The notes beneath the pieces were generated by a model, which was not told the DNA's origin, did not search any database, and was given only the letters and a program-made list of their open reading frames with translations. Position numbers and translations under genes: made by a program. A stretch of DNA of 64,000 bases from assembly GCA_964550845.1 (NCBI GenBank), contig CAZKAD010000001.1:124001-188000 (forward strand), in the 5' to 3' direction. Positions within the stretch are counted from its first letter, which is position 1; each line of letters begins with the position of its first letter. Below, piece by piece: positions 8,626 to 16,069 of this stretch. The DNA is from CAYTKU01 sp964550845. Lineage in GTDB: Bacteria; Patescibacteriota; Patescibacteriia; Magasanikbacterales; UBA922.

Positions 8626-10074
8626 ATGCCTTGTGAAATTTGTGGGGCATGTGTTGGCAATTTGGCCACTCATCAGCGTTCGCAAGCATGCCAATTGTCT
8701 GCACAAATCAATGCAAATTTTCGTTTTCAATGTCGAAAATGCGGGGTTTTCATTGAAAAAATGGGTCAAATTCGCAGTCACGTTTGTGGTACAATTTGGA
8801 GTGATCCAAGGCTGAAAGAATACGAAATTAGGGTAGCTACCCTTGAAAAACTTTTGCTCGACATAAAACGACAATCCGCTCGTTCGTCATCAAATGTAAG
8901 CGAAATTTCTTCAGAAGAACAAACCTCGAAATCGGCCATTGAGATTGAACAAGAGATACAAAAGACGATGGAAAGTGAAAAACAAAAATCATCTCAACTG
9001 TCTATCTTTCAAAATAAAAAAGGTGCTTTACTTGAAATTGAACAACCCGAATATGAAAATAGAAATCTCGATTTGAAGACGAGAATTCGTGGTTTGATTG
9101 AAATCTTGAAGAAAGGAGACGAAATAAGTGTGTCAGGAGAAAATAGAAATTATCTTCTCGGCACAATGTTAGGAGAATATCTTGATATCTCAATTGGAAG
9201 AATACCAGATCGAGTCATCCAGGAACTCGCCGGTACATTTAAAACTTTTTTTGCAACCCATTTAATCGAAAAAGTAAAAACGGATCTTTTTGAAGGAGGA
9301 TTAGTAGATTCTTGTTGTAAACCTGAATATATCTCTTATTTCAATGTCTTATGTTCAAAATTTGATCACGTTCATCATTTCAACTTTCAATTTCCGATGC
9401 TTGTTTCCGCCTTTGAAGGAAGTATTGTTGATATGTTTAGTCCTCGATGGTGGTTTGTTCCATTCAGTCAATTTGTTCATCATGTGATTACTTCTCGACT
9501 CAAACCAATGACTCAATCAGTTAAAAATAAGGAAGGATATTTAATTGTGTACACCAAGGAACAAAATGGGTGGATTGCTGATCCACTAGCTTGGAATTTG
9601 ACTGAAAAAATCTCTACTCTTCTCATTGATCAAGCTCTACCTATGTTCAAGAAATTTTATCGTGATGTATTTACAGATCTCAAATTTCGACCATCTTGGA
9701 GAATAGATAAAGATTTATCCGGTCTAATTCATTTGTTTCGAAATATTGAAATGGCAATTCGATTTTTTGATCTTAATCATTTGCTTCGCGTTGAAATAGA
9801 AAGAAAATGTCCAAGAGAAGATCCTTCTCTTTCTGATGATGTTAAAGTGCCGTTTTCAATGCTCGAGCATTATCAGCTTTGTTCGACGAGGATTGCGAAC
9901 AAAGTTCCTCCTTTACTTGAAGCTCATCCTCTCGAGGTCATTTTTGACGATATCTCAGATCAAGACCTCGAAATTTATACAAAAAATTACATTCAAGAAC
10001 TAAGTAATATTGAAATGTATAAAAGTCATCCAAAGTTTCAGAAGCAAGTTTCAACTGAGAAGGGAGCGCTTTAA
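8626..10074 (+). CDS. Zinc-finger protein with large unassigned C-terminal domain (482 aa)
   Basis: ATG at 8626. The N-terminus has two zinc-binding modules: C3-C6...H16...C22 (MPCEICG...THQRSQAC) and a second one (FQCRKCGVF...SHVCG) at about residues 34-55. A charged Ser-rich stretch (about 70-140) follows, and then about 330 residues of globular sequence I do not recognise, rich in Phe, Ile and Lys. Binding of nucleic acid or protein through the zinc fingers is likely. It is followed directly by a 23-bp tandem repeat. Confidence 0.65.
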   Translation: MPCEICGACVGNLATHQRSQACQLSAQINANFRFQCRKCGVFIEKMGQIRSHVCGTIWSDPRLKEYEIRVATLEKLLLDIKRQSARSSSNVSEISSEEQTSKSAIEIEQEIQKTMESEKQKSSQLSIFQNKKGALLEIEQPEYENRNLDLKTRIRGLIEILKKGDEISVSGENRNYLLGTMLGEYLDISIGRIPDRVIQELAGTFKTFFATHLIEKVKTDLFEGGLVDSCCKPEYISYFNVLCSKFDHVHHFNFQFPMLVSAFEGSIVDMFSPRWWFVPFSQFVHHVITSRLKPMTQSVKNKEGYLIVYTKEQNGWIADPLAWNLTEKISTLLIDQALPMFKKFYRDVFTDLKFRPSWRIDKDLSGLIHLFRNIEMAIRFFDLNHLLRVEIERKCPREDPSLSDDVKVPFSMLEHYQLCSTRIANKVPPLLEAHPLEVIFDDISDQDLEIYTKNYIQELSNIEMYKSHPKFQKQVSTEKGAL

Positions 10075-10075
10075 A

Positions 10076-10133
10076 GGTTAAACGTCCTTCAAGGGACTGG
10101 TTAAACGTCCTTCAAGGGACTGGTTAAACGTCC
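10076..10133. repeat. Tandem 23-bp palindromic repeat, 2.5 copies
   Basis: Units GGTTAAACGTCC + TTCAAGGGACT at 10076-10098 and 10099-10121, then a partial GGTTAAACGTCC. Each unit contains a GTCC...GGAC stem. It lies between the stop at 10074 and the next gene. Confidence 0.9.
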
Positions 10134-10218
10134 AAATAAACTTTCGTTTTGATTACTCAAACCGAGACTAAATTAGTTCGAAACTTATTTAATTTTCGAA
10201 ATTTTTTTATCTTCAAAA

Positions 10219-10857
10219 ATGTCAAAGGCTAACGCTCAACGTGATACCCGAGGATTAATCGGTGCAAGCGATGATTATGCTTCGTTTGACCGGGCATACC
10301 CTCTTGTTACCTATGGAAAAGCAGATGAATTTTGTCGTGATGACTCAGACTGTCGTTACGGATTAAAATGTAAGAGAAATATTCTTACTCAAGCTCAGAC
10401 TTGCCGATTACCTGAATATCAATCGGCTCAACCATCTCCATACAATGCAGTTGAACCTTCAAGATGTACTCGAACACCTGCTGATCAAAATTGTCATCGT
10501 GATACACTTCACGGTCGAGTTCGGTGTGCCGAAAGTGAATGTGCACCTCGAAAAGTGCAAAACAATGAACAATCTTTTCTTGATAGATTTACGAACTTAA
10601 TTGGTTTTTCATCTTCTCAATCAGCTTCACAGCTACCGGCTACCCAGAAAGTGGTTCGAAATAAATGTTCCGCCGCTGAGACGCTTGAATATCTACCCAC
10701 CGGACAAAAAGTATGTATCTATATGAATCCTGATACAAATCAAGTTGAAAGAATGCCAGATAAATGTTGCGATGACTTTAACGCTTCGAGTTACAATCAT
10801 GAAGATGAATATGTCCGTTATGGACTTTCTCCCCAATATTACGGGGTATTCCGTTAA
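10219..10857 (+). CDS. Cys-rich hypothetical protein (212 aa)
   Basis: ATG at 10219. Residues about 38-60 carry FCRDDSDCRYGLKC, close in spacing to the disulfide modules of the large Cys-rich protein at 4485-7052; further Cys pairs follow at about 75-105 and 150-190. There is no membrane segment. It may be a secreted-type or virion-surface partner of that protein. The last residues (YGVFR) and the stop fall in the first unit of a 21-bp tandem repeat, so the C-terminus is repeat-derived. Confidence 0.65.
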   Translation: MSKANAQRDTRGLIGASDDYASFDRAYPLVTYGKADEFCRDDSDCRYGLKCKRNILTQAQTCRLPEYQSAQPSPYNAVEPSRCTRTPADQNCHRDTLHGRVRCAESECAPRKVQNNEQSFLDRFTNLIGFSSSQSASQLPATQKVVRNKCSAAETLEYLPTGQKVCIYMNPDTNQVERMPDKCCDDFNASSYNHEDEYVRYGLSPQYYGVFR

Positions 10858-10926
10858 AATATCACGGTGTTCCGTTAAAATATCACGGTGTTCCGTTAAA
10901 ATATCACGGTGTTCCGTTAAAATATT
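10841..10926. repeat. Tandem 21-bp repeat containing TAA, four copies
   Basis: Core ACGGTGTTCCGTTAAAATAT; three regular copies from 10864 and one variant copy from 10841. Each unit has a small ACGG/CCGT stem and a TAA; the first TAA is the stop of the gene ending at 10857. Confidence 0.9.
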
Positions 10927-11079
10927 TTTTATTCTCCTATTTTGAAACGTATCAATGTGGCTGATTGCATTTTGTGAACAATTGTTAAATTGGTCTATTT
11001 TGTGCCGGGAATTAATGTTTGGGAAATTGACGCCTGTTAAAGCCCCAGAACCCGATATCAACGAGGGCCAAAATTCGTA
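10927..11079. other. Non-coding spacer
   Basis: The stretch between the 21-bp array and the SAP-domain gene's promoter has no convincing ORF. It is locally more GC-rich (around 11030-11070) than other spacers; no RNA gene fold recognised. Confidence 0.4.
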
Positions 11080-11087
11080 AAAATTGA
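11080..11087 (+). promoter_or_regulatory. AAAATTGA promoter octamer
   Basis: 71 nt upstream of the ATG at 11159, followed by a T-run. Confidence 0.55.
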
Positions 11088-11158
11088 TTTTTCTTTTGGA
11101 GGTTTTGAGAAGTATCAAAGAATTCGAATAACTAATTATCTGATATTCTTACCTTCAA

Positions 11159-11926
11159 ATGTCTAACACTACTACCCCTGTTGTTGCTCCCGTTGCTCCC
11201 GCAACCGAAACCAAGACTCTCTCTGCTGAGGATCTTGCAAGTGAGCTCAAGAACTGTGGAAATCGATTCCTCGAATTGTTGATGGTCGCCTTCGACAAGA
11301 AGGGCGATGAGAATTTCCGCGTGCAGGCAACTGCTGCCTTGCATCAAGCGTTTAGCGCAATGTTGGGCGGTGTGAGCAAGTCTGTGTCACAGCCTGTTCA
11401 ACAAACTTTTGCTCCTCCCCAAGGAGCAGTCCCTCAGACCGTTCCGCAAGGTGCAGCAGTAACTCCTGCTGAACATGAAGGTTTGAAGAAGATGACGATT
11501 GCAAATCTTCAGGCTCGAGCTCAACAGCTTGGCCTCAACAAGCCAACTGGCAAGAAGGATGAGATCATTGCGAACATTTTGACCCAAGCTGGTCAGCGAG
11601 GTGTCTCTGTGGCCACGTTCTTGGCAGCTGCACCAGCTGCGGCACCTGCACCACCTCAACTTGGAGTTCCTCAATTTGGAATGCCCCCTGGAACTGCTGT
11701 TGGTCTGCCTCCTCAATTCGGCACTGCAGTTGGAGTCCCTCCTCAACTTGGAGTTCCTCCTCAACTTGGAGTTCCTTTTGGAGTTCCTCCTCAACTTGGA
11801 GTCCCTCAAATGCTAACTCTTCCAGTCGGTGCTCCAGTCGGTGCTCCAGTCGGTGCCCCTCAATTGGGAGCACCCGTGTTGAGTTTGCCGGTTCCTCAAC
11901 CGGCCGCTCAACCTACTCCGCAATAA
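11159..11926 (+). CDS. SAP-domain protein with Pro/Gly-rich C-terminal repeats (255 aa)
   Basis: ATG at 11159. Residues about 25-75 are a helical domain. Residues 109-142 (LKKMTIANLQARAQQLGL...) match a SAP motif: helix, LGL-turn with Gly/Lys, second helix ending IIANIL. SAP motifs bind AT-rich DNA. From about residue 165 the chain is built of PPQLGVP and VGAP repeats, flexible and low complexity. Codons are markedly G/C-ending compared with neighbours, as in the capsid gene, which suggests high expression and a virion or DNA-compaction role. Confidence 0.7.
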   Translation: MSNTTTPVVAPVAPATETKTLSAEDLASELKNCGNRFLELLMVAFDKKGDENFRVQATAALHQAFSAMLGGVSKSVSQPVQQTFAPPQGAVPQTVPQGAAVTPAEHEGLKKMTIANLQARAQQLGLNKPTGKKDEIIANILTQAGQRGVSVATFLAAAPAAAPAPPQLGVPQFGMPPGTAVGLPPQFGTAVGVPPQLGVPPQLGVPFGVPPQLGVPQMLTLPVGAPVGAPVGAPQLGAPVLSLPVPQPAAQPTPQ

Positions 11927-11966
11927 AGCGAAAAAGCAATCAATCAATAAATTAGCTTGATAAATT

Positions 11967-11984
11967 TACCTTTCTCGAAAGGTA
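11967..11984 (+). terminator. Gene-end hairpin 1 after SAP gene
   Basis: TACCTTT, CTCG, AAAGGTA; 40 nt after the stop at 11926. Confidence 0.6.
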
Positions 11985-11999
11985 TATAAAAACCCTTTC

Positions 12000-12019
12000 C
12001 ATTTCCTCAACAGGAAATG
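12000..12019 (+). terminator. Gene-end hairpin 2 after SAP gene
   Basis: CATTTCCT, CAAC, AGGAAATG; a second stem in tandem, directly before the next AAAATTGA octamer. Confidence 0.6.
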
Positions 12020-12027
12020 AAAATTGA
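12020..12027 (+). promoter_or_regulatory. AAAATTGA promoter octamer
   Basis: Abuts the hairpin at 12000-12019 and lies 79 nt upstream of the ATG at 12107. Confidence 0.55.
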
Positions 12028-12106
12028 TTTTTTCTCTGGACGTTACTTGGAAAAATAAAACTTATCACTTTACTATTTAAAACTTAAACTTTAAATCTTA
12101 AACTTT

Positions 12107-12346
12107 ATGTCCACTACATACAACGTGACTTATTCGACTCCAAAACCGAAGTCGGGAAAAAAGTCAAACAAAAATGGAAACCAACGTAATTCCTTTCAAC
12201 TTCAAGCTGAAAATCTTGAACGTGCGAAATCAAAAGCTGCGAAAGTTTTTCGTGTTGGACAATCTACATCTCCTGATACAACAGCTGAAGAGCTTTTGAA
12301 GGAAGCAGATGCAGTGATTGAACCTCTTGATGGTGTTGAAATGTAA
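12107..12346 (+). CDS. Small Lys-rich hypothetical protein (79 aa)
   Basis: ATG at 12107. The N-terminal 30 residues are basic (KPKSGKKSNKNGNQRN) and the rest is predicted helical and acidic (AEELLKEADAVIEP). This basic-then-acidic layout would suit a small nucleic-acid- or protein-binding factor, but no family is recognised. It has its own upstream AAAATTGA octamer. Confidence 0.6.
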   Translation: MSTTYNVTYSTPKPKSGKKSNKNGNQRNSFQLQAENLERAKSKAAKVFRVGQSTSPDTTAEELLKEADAVIEPLDGVEM

Positions 12347-12462
12347 AAACATTTCAACTAATTCAGAAAGGAGTTTAACCAGTTTTGCAGATCGTTTAAC
12401 GTAATAATATACCATTGTGATAATATGATACTATAATTGAGTTTCGGCTCATTTATAATAGC

Positions 12463-12852
12463 TTACTTTTTAATACTGAGTTTGACCGATGAGCAACAAG
12501 GGATCCATCCTTTCCCCTTTTTTCCAACATCAATTTCATATTCTCCATTTCGAAGTCCATATACAGCATCAAGAATTAAATCGAGCTTCGGGTCGTCTTC
12601 CCAATCATTATTTTCTTCTTTGACCAGCTGACCATAGATGTATTTAATTAGTTGTTTTTGTTCATCTTGATCGACAGGTTGCCCGTCTTCGAGTACAAAG
12701 GTTTTGACTAATCCCGAAGCTTTGGCAACGACTTCAACAATGTTATGTACGTCAACGCCTTTTTTGTCAAGATATCCCTTCAAAAATTCATTCAAGGCTT
12801 GTTGAGATGCTTCAGCAATATTTGCAACGTATTTGAATTCAATCGCCGCCAT
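12463..12852 (-). CDS. Small acidic hypothetical protein (129 aa)
   Basis: ATG at 12852 (MAAIEFKYVANIAEASQ). Mostly helical, soluble and acidic, with a Lys/Gly-rich end (GKKGKGW) and CC near the C-terminus. No membrane segment and no recognised family. No clear hairpin follows, and the flanking spacer 12347-12462 is AT-rich without other features. Confidence 0.55.
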   Translation of the reverse strand: MAAIEFKYVANIAEASQQALNEFLKGYLDKKGVDVHNIVEVVAKASGLVKTFVLEDGQPVDQDEQKQLIKYIYGQLVKEENNDWEDDPKLDLILDAVYGLRNGEYEIDVGKKGKGWIPCCSSVKLSIKK

Positions 12853-12964
12853 CGGTTTTAAAGCTAAAAATTAAATTCGAAAAAAATGAAAATTCTCCTC
12901 TAGGTAGAATTAAAAGTTATCTATTCTATTTATTTAATTCAATTCGAAAAGTCAGAAAATTGAA

Positions 12965-13795
12965 ATGAAAGTTGGAGAGCCAGTTTTTGGGAGTGAATAT
13001 CTTTTTGTTAAAGAAATTCCCGGCGGAGATGGTCGAAAAACTGATGTCTTTCTTGTATCAAAGGATGACAATCTTTATGTTATGAGATGTCAGAAGATGT
13101 ACCAGCGAGTAGCCGGCAAGAACTGTATTTGCACGCATCAAAAGTACATTCAATTTCTCGATTTGCTCAAAGATGATGAAAAGGAATTTTTTGTTAAGCC
13201 TGTTATTCTCGATGATCAAAAACTTGTGTTTGATTACATCGAAAAGAGGAGAAATTACATCGAAATTTCAGTTTGGCCTTTTCTTGGGAGCGATTTATTT
13301 GAATTGACTCGAACTGCCAGTCTAAATCAAAATGAATTGCGTCAATATCACATTCACCTTCTTCAGATTTTGATAATCATGAAGAAATACAATTTTGTTC
13401 ATCGAGATTTCAAGATTGAAAACATTGTAGGAAACAAAATTCCTTATGCTATTGATTGGGAGTTTTCAGATTTTGCAGGATGCTCGGCATCAGGAGGGAC
13501 AGATATTTACAATTCTCCCGAAGCAGCCAAAAACGCATCATATTCACATGTTGATATGGATATGTGGGGATTTGGGACTATTTTATTCTTAACTTGGTCA
13601 AGATCGGGTATGCCCGAAGTTTCTCGAGGAAAATTTGTCGAGATGATACAGAATAGAAGACAAAGTTGGAAGGTATTTAATTTTACTGAAGATCAACTTG
13701 AAATTCTTCGAACAATCTTCACCTATGCACCAGAAAGAATAACTCCCGAAGAACTTGCTCGGGTACCTTATTTTGATTGTTCGAAGGTTGTGTAA
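12965..13795 (+). CDS. Protein kinase-like protein (276 aa)
   Basis: ATG at 12965. A compact kinase fold: VMRCQKMY around residue 40 may be the beta-3 strand, HRDFKIENIV begins at 146 (catalytic Asp 148), DWE at 164-166 replaces DFG, GGTDIYNSPE is the activation-loop end, and DMDMWGFGTILF is the conserved subdomain IX helix. The magnesium-binding Asp is kept, but Phe-Gly are changed. It may be an atypical active kinase. It is distinct from the kinase at 2605. An AAAATTGA sits only 2 nt upstream of the ATG, too close to be its promoter if this start is right. Confidence 0.75.
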   Translation: MKVGEPVFGSEYLFVKEIPGGDGRKTDVFLVSKDDNLYVMRCQKMYQRVAGKNCICTHQKYIQFLDLLKDDEKEFFVKPVILDDQKLVFDYIEKRRNYIEISVWPFLGSDLFELTRTASLNQNELRQYHIHLLQILIIMKKYNFVHRDFKIENIVGNKIPYAIDWEFSDFAGCSASGGTDIYNSPEAAKNASYSHVDMDMWGFGTILFLTWSRSGMPEVSRGKFVEMIQNRRQSWKVFNFTEDQLEILRTIFTYAPERITPEELARVPYFDCSKVV

Positions 13796-13811
13796 CTAGT
13801 TTCGAATCGAA

Positions 13812-13837
13812 TTTTATCTCTCTTCGGAGAGATAAAA
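13812..13837 (+). terminator. 11-bp gene-end hairpin with TTCG loop
   Basis: TTTTATCTCTC, TTCG, GAGAGATAAAA, 16 nt after the kinase stop. Confidence 0.75.
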
Positions 13838-13842
13838 GGAAA

Positions 13843-14057
13843 GACGTTTACCACTTCAGAGAGTCCGTTGAGGGACGTTTAACCAGCCCTCTGGCGTTTA
13901 ACCAGCCCTCTGGCGTTTAACCAGCCCTCTGGCGTTTAACCAGCCCTCTNNNNNNNNNNNNNNNNNNNNNNNNNNNNNNNNNNNNNNNNNNNNNNNNNNN
14001 NNNNNNNNNNNNNNNNNNNNNNNNNNNNNNNNNNNNNNNNNNNNNNNNNGGCGTTTA
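13843..14057. repeat. Tandem 19-bp GGCGTTTAACCAGCCCTCT array with assembly gap
   Basis: After a palindrome-family block (13843-13882, ACGTTTACC...GAGTCC...GGGACGTTTAACC), 19-bp units start at 13893, 13912 and 13931 and run into 100 Ns. Sequence resumes at 14050 with GGCGTTTAA. The true array length is unknown. Its last unit provides the PCNA stop codon. Confidence 0.9.
13950..14049. other. Assembly gap (100 N)
   Basis: Exactly 100 Ns inside the 19-bp tandem array; a size placeholder rather than a measured distance. Confidence 0.95.
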
Positions 14058-14945
14058 ATTTGTTTCAAGATCTTCATTCGCAATGTTTTTTTCAGCATCC
14101 AAGAGTTCTTGAGACTTAATGTAGACTGTAAATGTTCCAAGTTGTTGAACATTGAGTACCATTCTCATCGGGTTATTTTCTTTCAACGAAATCAAAATAT
14201 TATTGGTTGTATTGATCATCTTTTTGATTGAAAAGACAAGGTTTGTACTATAATTTTGTTCATAGTCAACTTCGAGTCCCTTTCCATCTGGATAAGGACT
14301 GTGAAATTGGGATTCTTTTTCCACTCCAGCCTTGTCTTTTGAAGAGAAAACAATAGTTCCATCCTTAAATCTTCTTACTTTCAAGGTTGATCCGGATGGT
14401 TTTGTATTCAAAGATTGTGATGAGGCGAGGAAAATTTTGTTTGACACTGCTACCGTCTTTTTCTCATCGTAGTCAGTTGGAATACAAATCTGTGGAGGTT
14501 GGACAGGCTGAACTGCAATACTGGTCGAAACCGTACCAGCTCCACTTTCAGATTGAGGACTATTCTCAGTACGAACTGTCTTCAAAAAGATTTCATGGGG
14601 ACTTTGAAAGTAAAGAATCATAAAGATTGTTTCCTTGACTCTTACCTTCTTCACCGAAGCAAAAAAGTTCTCCATATCAATGGCGAAAGAGAAACTTCCA
14701 GCACCAGTTCCATCTACTCCGTAGTAACGAAAACTACGAAATTGTTTCGCGTTTAAGTTAACCAAGCACAAAATTCTTCGATCTACACTTTCAGTGCATG
14801 AATAGAGCCCGTTTTGATCAACTGTAAAAACGGCCTTACCCTTGTGGAGACAAGCTTCGATAGTCTCAAGGAGACCTTTAACAGCCTTACCTCCATCTCC
14901 AATTTCAAGCTTAAAAATTGATTTCTCTTCACTGAGTGCACTCAT
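14055..14945 (-). CDS. PCNA-like DNA sliding clamp (296 aa)
   Basis: ATG at 14945 (MSALSEEKSIFKLEIG). The N-terminal domain has the PCNA order: ...VKGLLETIEACLHKGKAVFTVDQNGLYSCTESVDRRILCLVNLNAKQFRSFRY, matching the 'F-V-DGL---A-D-S-V-LV-L' block of the clamp, then SFAIDMENFFASVKKV and IFMILYF. Viral PCNAs encircle DNA and tether the polymerase. The protein is slightly longer than cellular PCNA (about 260 aa), with an extra Ser/Gln-rich insert near residues 160-185. The C-terminal codons LETN and the stop lie at the edge of the tandem array, so the original end may have been replaced. Confidence 0.8.
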   Translation of the reverse strand: MSALSEEKSIFKLEIGDGGKAVKGLLETIEACLHKGKAVFTVDQNGLYSCTESVDRRILCLVNLNAKQFRSFRYYGVDGTGAGSFSFAIDMENFFASVKKVRVKETIFMILYFQSPHEIFLKTVRTENSPQSESGAGTVSTSIAVQPVQPPQICIPTDYDEKKTVAVSNKIFLASSQSLNTKPSGSTLKVRRFKDGTIVFSSKDKAGVEKESQFHSPYPDGKGLEVDYEQNYSTNLVFSIKKMINTTNNILISLKENNPMRMVLNVQQLGTFTVYIKSQELLDAEKNIANEDLETN

Positions 14946-15000
14946 AAAAACTTTTTTACAATTTCTTTTAAGAAAAAACTTTTTCTTTAAAATCGTTTTT

Positions 15001-15624
15001 ATGGTCGGCCTCTCTCGAAAGATCCATCTTTGTAGTCCAACTGATGCAAGCTTCACTCTTCACGGGTGGTCAATTCGTCAATATCAAGAAGACTCTCTTC
15101 TCGAATATCTTGTAAAAATTGACCACGAACTAAAGACTGAATATGTCAAAGGATTTGAAAAGGCTAAAAATAAGATCGAATATTTTAAGTATGTGATCGT
15201 TCATGAAGAGGGTGGTATTTTTGTCCGCTATTCATCAGTCAATGAAATCGAATTTAATCAAATCGAGGAGATCGTCAATTATTTTCATCGAAGAGAAATC
15301 ACATTGTTTGCATGTCCAAGTATGCTCGTTAGTTGTCTGAACCATCATCCTCAACTCCTTTCAATCTTAACTAATGAAGAGGGATTTATTCCATTTAGTT
15401 CGATTTACACGACTGCAGGAGAAAATGAAGGATACAAAACTTTGGTAACCTCTTTGACTTTGCCAAAGTATTTGAAAAAGATTGCTGAGGATAAAATTTC
15501 AAGTTCAGCACAAAACTCTCAGCCCAATATTCGAGTTACATATAATATTGATAATATTGGATTTGGGATTATTACCTTTTGTGCAGGCTTGTTGCTTGGC
15601 TGGTCAGTCAATAAAAGTGGTTAA
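15001..15624 (+). CDS. Degenerate OCH1-type sugar-transferase-like protein with C-terminal anchor (207 aa)
   Basis: ATG at 15001 (MVGLSRKIHLC). The segment KIEYFKYVIVHEEGGIFVRYSSV aligns by eye with the 'R-ILY--GGIY-DLD' signature of DXD sugar transferases (Gly_transf_sug/OCH1), and the N-terminal KIHLC resembles the 'PKIIHQIW' start. The DxD residues that bind the metal-nucleotide sugar are replaced by RYSS, so catalysis is doubtful. Residues about 184-203 form a hydrophobic tail anchor. The stop codon is the TAA of a GGTTAAACATTC repeat, so the final residues may have been set by repeat insertion. It is divergent from PCNA, 55 nt between starts. Confidence 0.5.
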   Translation: MVGLSRKIHLCSPTDASFTLHGWSIRQYQEDSLLEYLVKIDHELKTEYVKGFEKAKNKIEYFKYVIVHEEGGIFVRYSSVNEIEFNQIEEIVNYFHRREITLFACPSMLVSCLNHHPQLLSILTNEEGFIPFSSIYTTAGENEGYKTLVTSLTLPKYLKKIAEDKISSSAQNSQPNIRVTYNIDNIGFGIITFCAGLLLGWSVNKSG

Positions 15625-15652
15625 ACATTCTTTAAGAATTGGTTAAACATTC
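15619..15652. repeat. GGTTAAACATTC direct repeat
   Basis: Two copies flanking TTTAAGAATT; a member of the GGTTAAAC family. The first copy overlaps the stop of the gene ending at 15624. Confidence 0.85.
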
Positions 15653-15660
15653 AAAAAATT

Positions 15661-15684
15661 TTTCAGAGATCGAAATCTCTGAAA
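15661..15684. terminator. 10-bp gene-end hairpin between convergent genes
   Basis: TTTCAGAGAT, CGAA, ATCTCTGAAA. Confidence 0.75.
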
Positions 15685-15686
15685 TT

Positions 15687-15971
15687 TTATCTTCTTGAAT
15701 GGCAATATGCCGATAGAAAAATAATTGCTGAAATAAAACAAACTAGAACAAAAGGTATCATTGTTGTAATCGGTTCCAAAGGATGGCATATACCTTTACG
15801 ATCAAGACATCCATTATAACAATCAAAATAGGCACAATGCTCTGACCATCTTCGGCAAGAGAGCATTTCTGGACAGACTTGTTTATCCTTATCGATTTCA
15901 ACTTGAAAAAGATGCCATCCAAGACTAAATGACAAAATTGCACCCAAAAGTTGAAATAGGGTTGATGACAT
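15687..15971 (-). CDS. Small two-TM protein with Cys-rich loop (94 aa)
   Basis: ATG at 15971. A hydrophobic segment at about 5-22, then a loop with six Cys (CPEMLSCRRWSEHCAYFDCYNGCLDRKGIC), then a second membrane segment at about 69-88 ending CHSRR. The loop is probably disulfide-bonded on the lumenal/virion-exterior side. The gene at 49775-50236 has the same layout and may be a distant relative. An AAAATTGA octamer lies 90 nt upstream. Confidence 0.6.
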   Translation of the reverse strand: MSSTLFQLLGAILSFSLGWHLFQVEIDKDKQVCPEMLSCRRWSEHCAYFDCYNGCLDRKGICHPLEPITTMIPFVLVCFISAIIFLSAYCHSRR

Positions 15972-16007
15972 TTAATCACTTCAGAGAGTCCTTCGAGACG
16001 TTTAATG
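15971..16007. repeat. GGTTAAACGTCC-family palindrome (divergent)
   Basis: TTTAATCACTTCAGAGAGTC followed by CTTCGAGACGTTTAATGA, the same CACTTC-AGAGAGTC variant seen at 13843, 16410 and 56494. Confidence 0.75.
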
Positions 16008-16035
16008 ATTCCACTTACCGAAAAGAAGTTTTATA

Positions 16036-16061
16036 TTTTGATTCTTCAAAAAGAATCAAAA
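16036..16061 (-). terminator. 11-bp gene-end hairpin
   Basis: TTTTGATTCTT, CAAA, AAGAATCAAAA, just downstream of the leftward gene ending at 16068. Confidence 0.7.
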
Positions 16062-16069
16062 TCAATTTT
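16062..16069 (-). promoter_or_regulatory. AAAATTGA promoter octamer
   Basis: Minus-strand AAAATTGA fused to the hairpin at 16036-16061; upstream of the gene starting at 15971. Confidence 0.5.

Noticed and set aside
10076..10133. CRISPR-like look of repeated short palindromes
   Set aside because: Units are directly adjacent with no unique spacers and no cas genes; they are simple tandem repeats.
10927..11079. tRNA or other structured RNA in the GC-richer spacer
   Set aside because: No cloverleaf, T-loop sequence or acceptor pairing could be found by eye.
12956..12963. AAAATTGA as promoter of the kinase at 12965
   Set aside because: Only 2 nt before the ATG, so it cannot lie upstream of a leader; probably chance in AT-rich DNA unless a later start is used.
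13898..14152. ORF spanning the 100-N gap
   Set aside because: Much of the frame is undefined sequence, and it lies in another frame of the PCNA gene and repeat.
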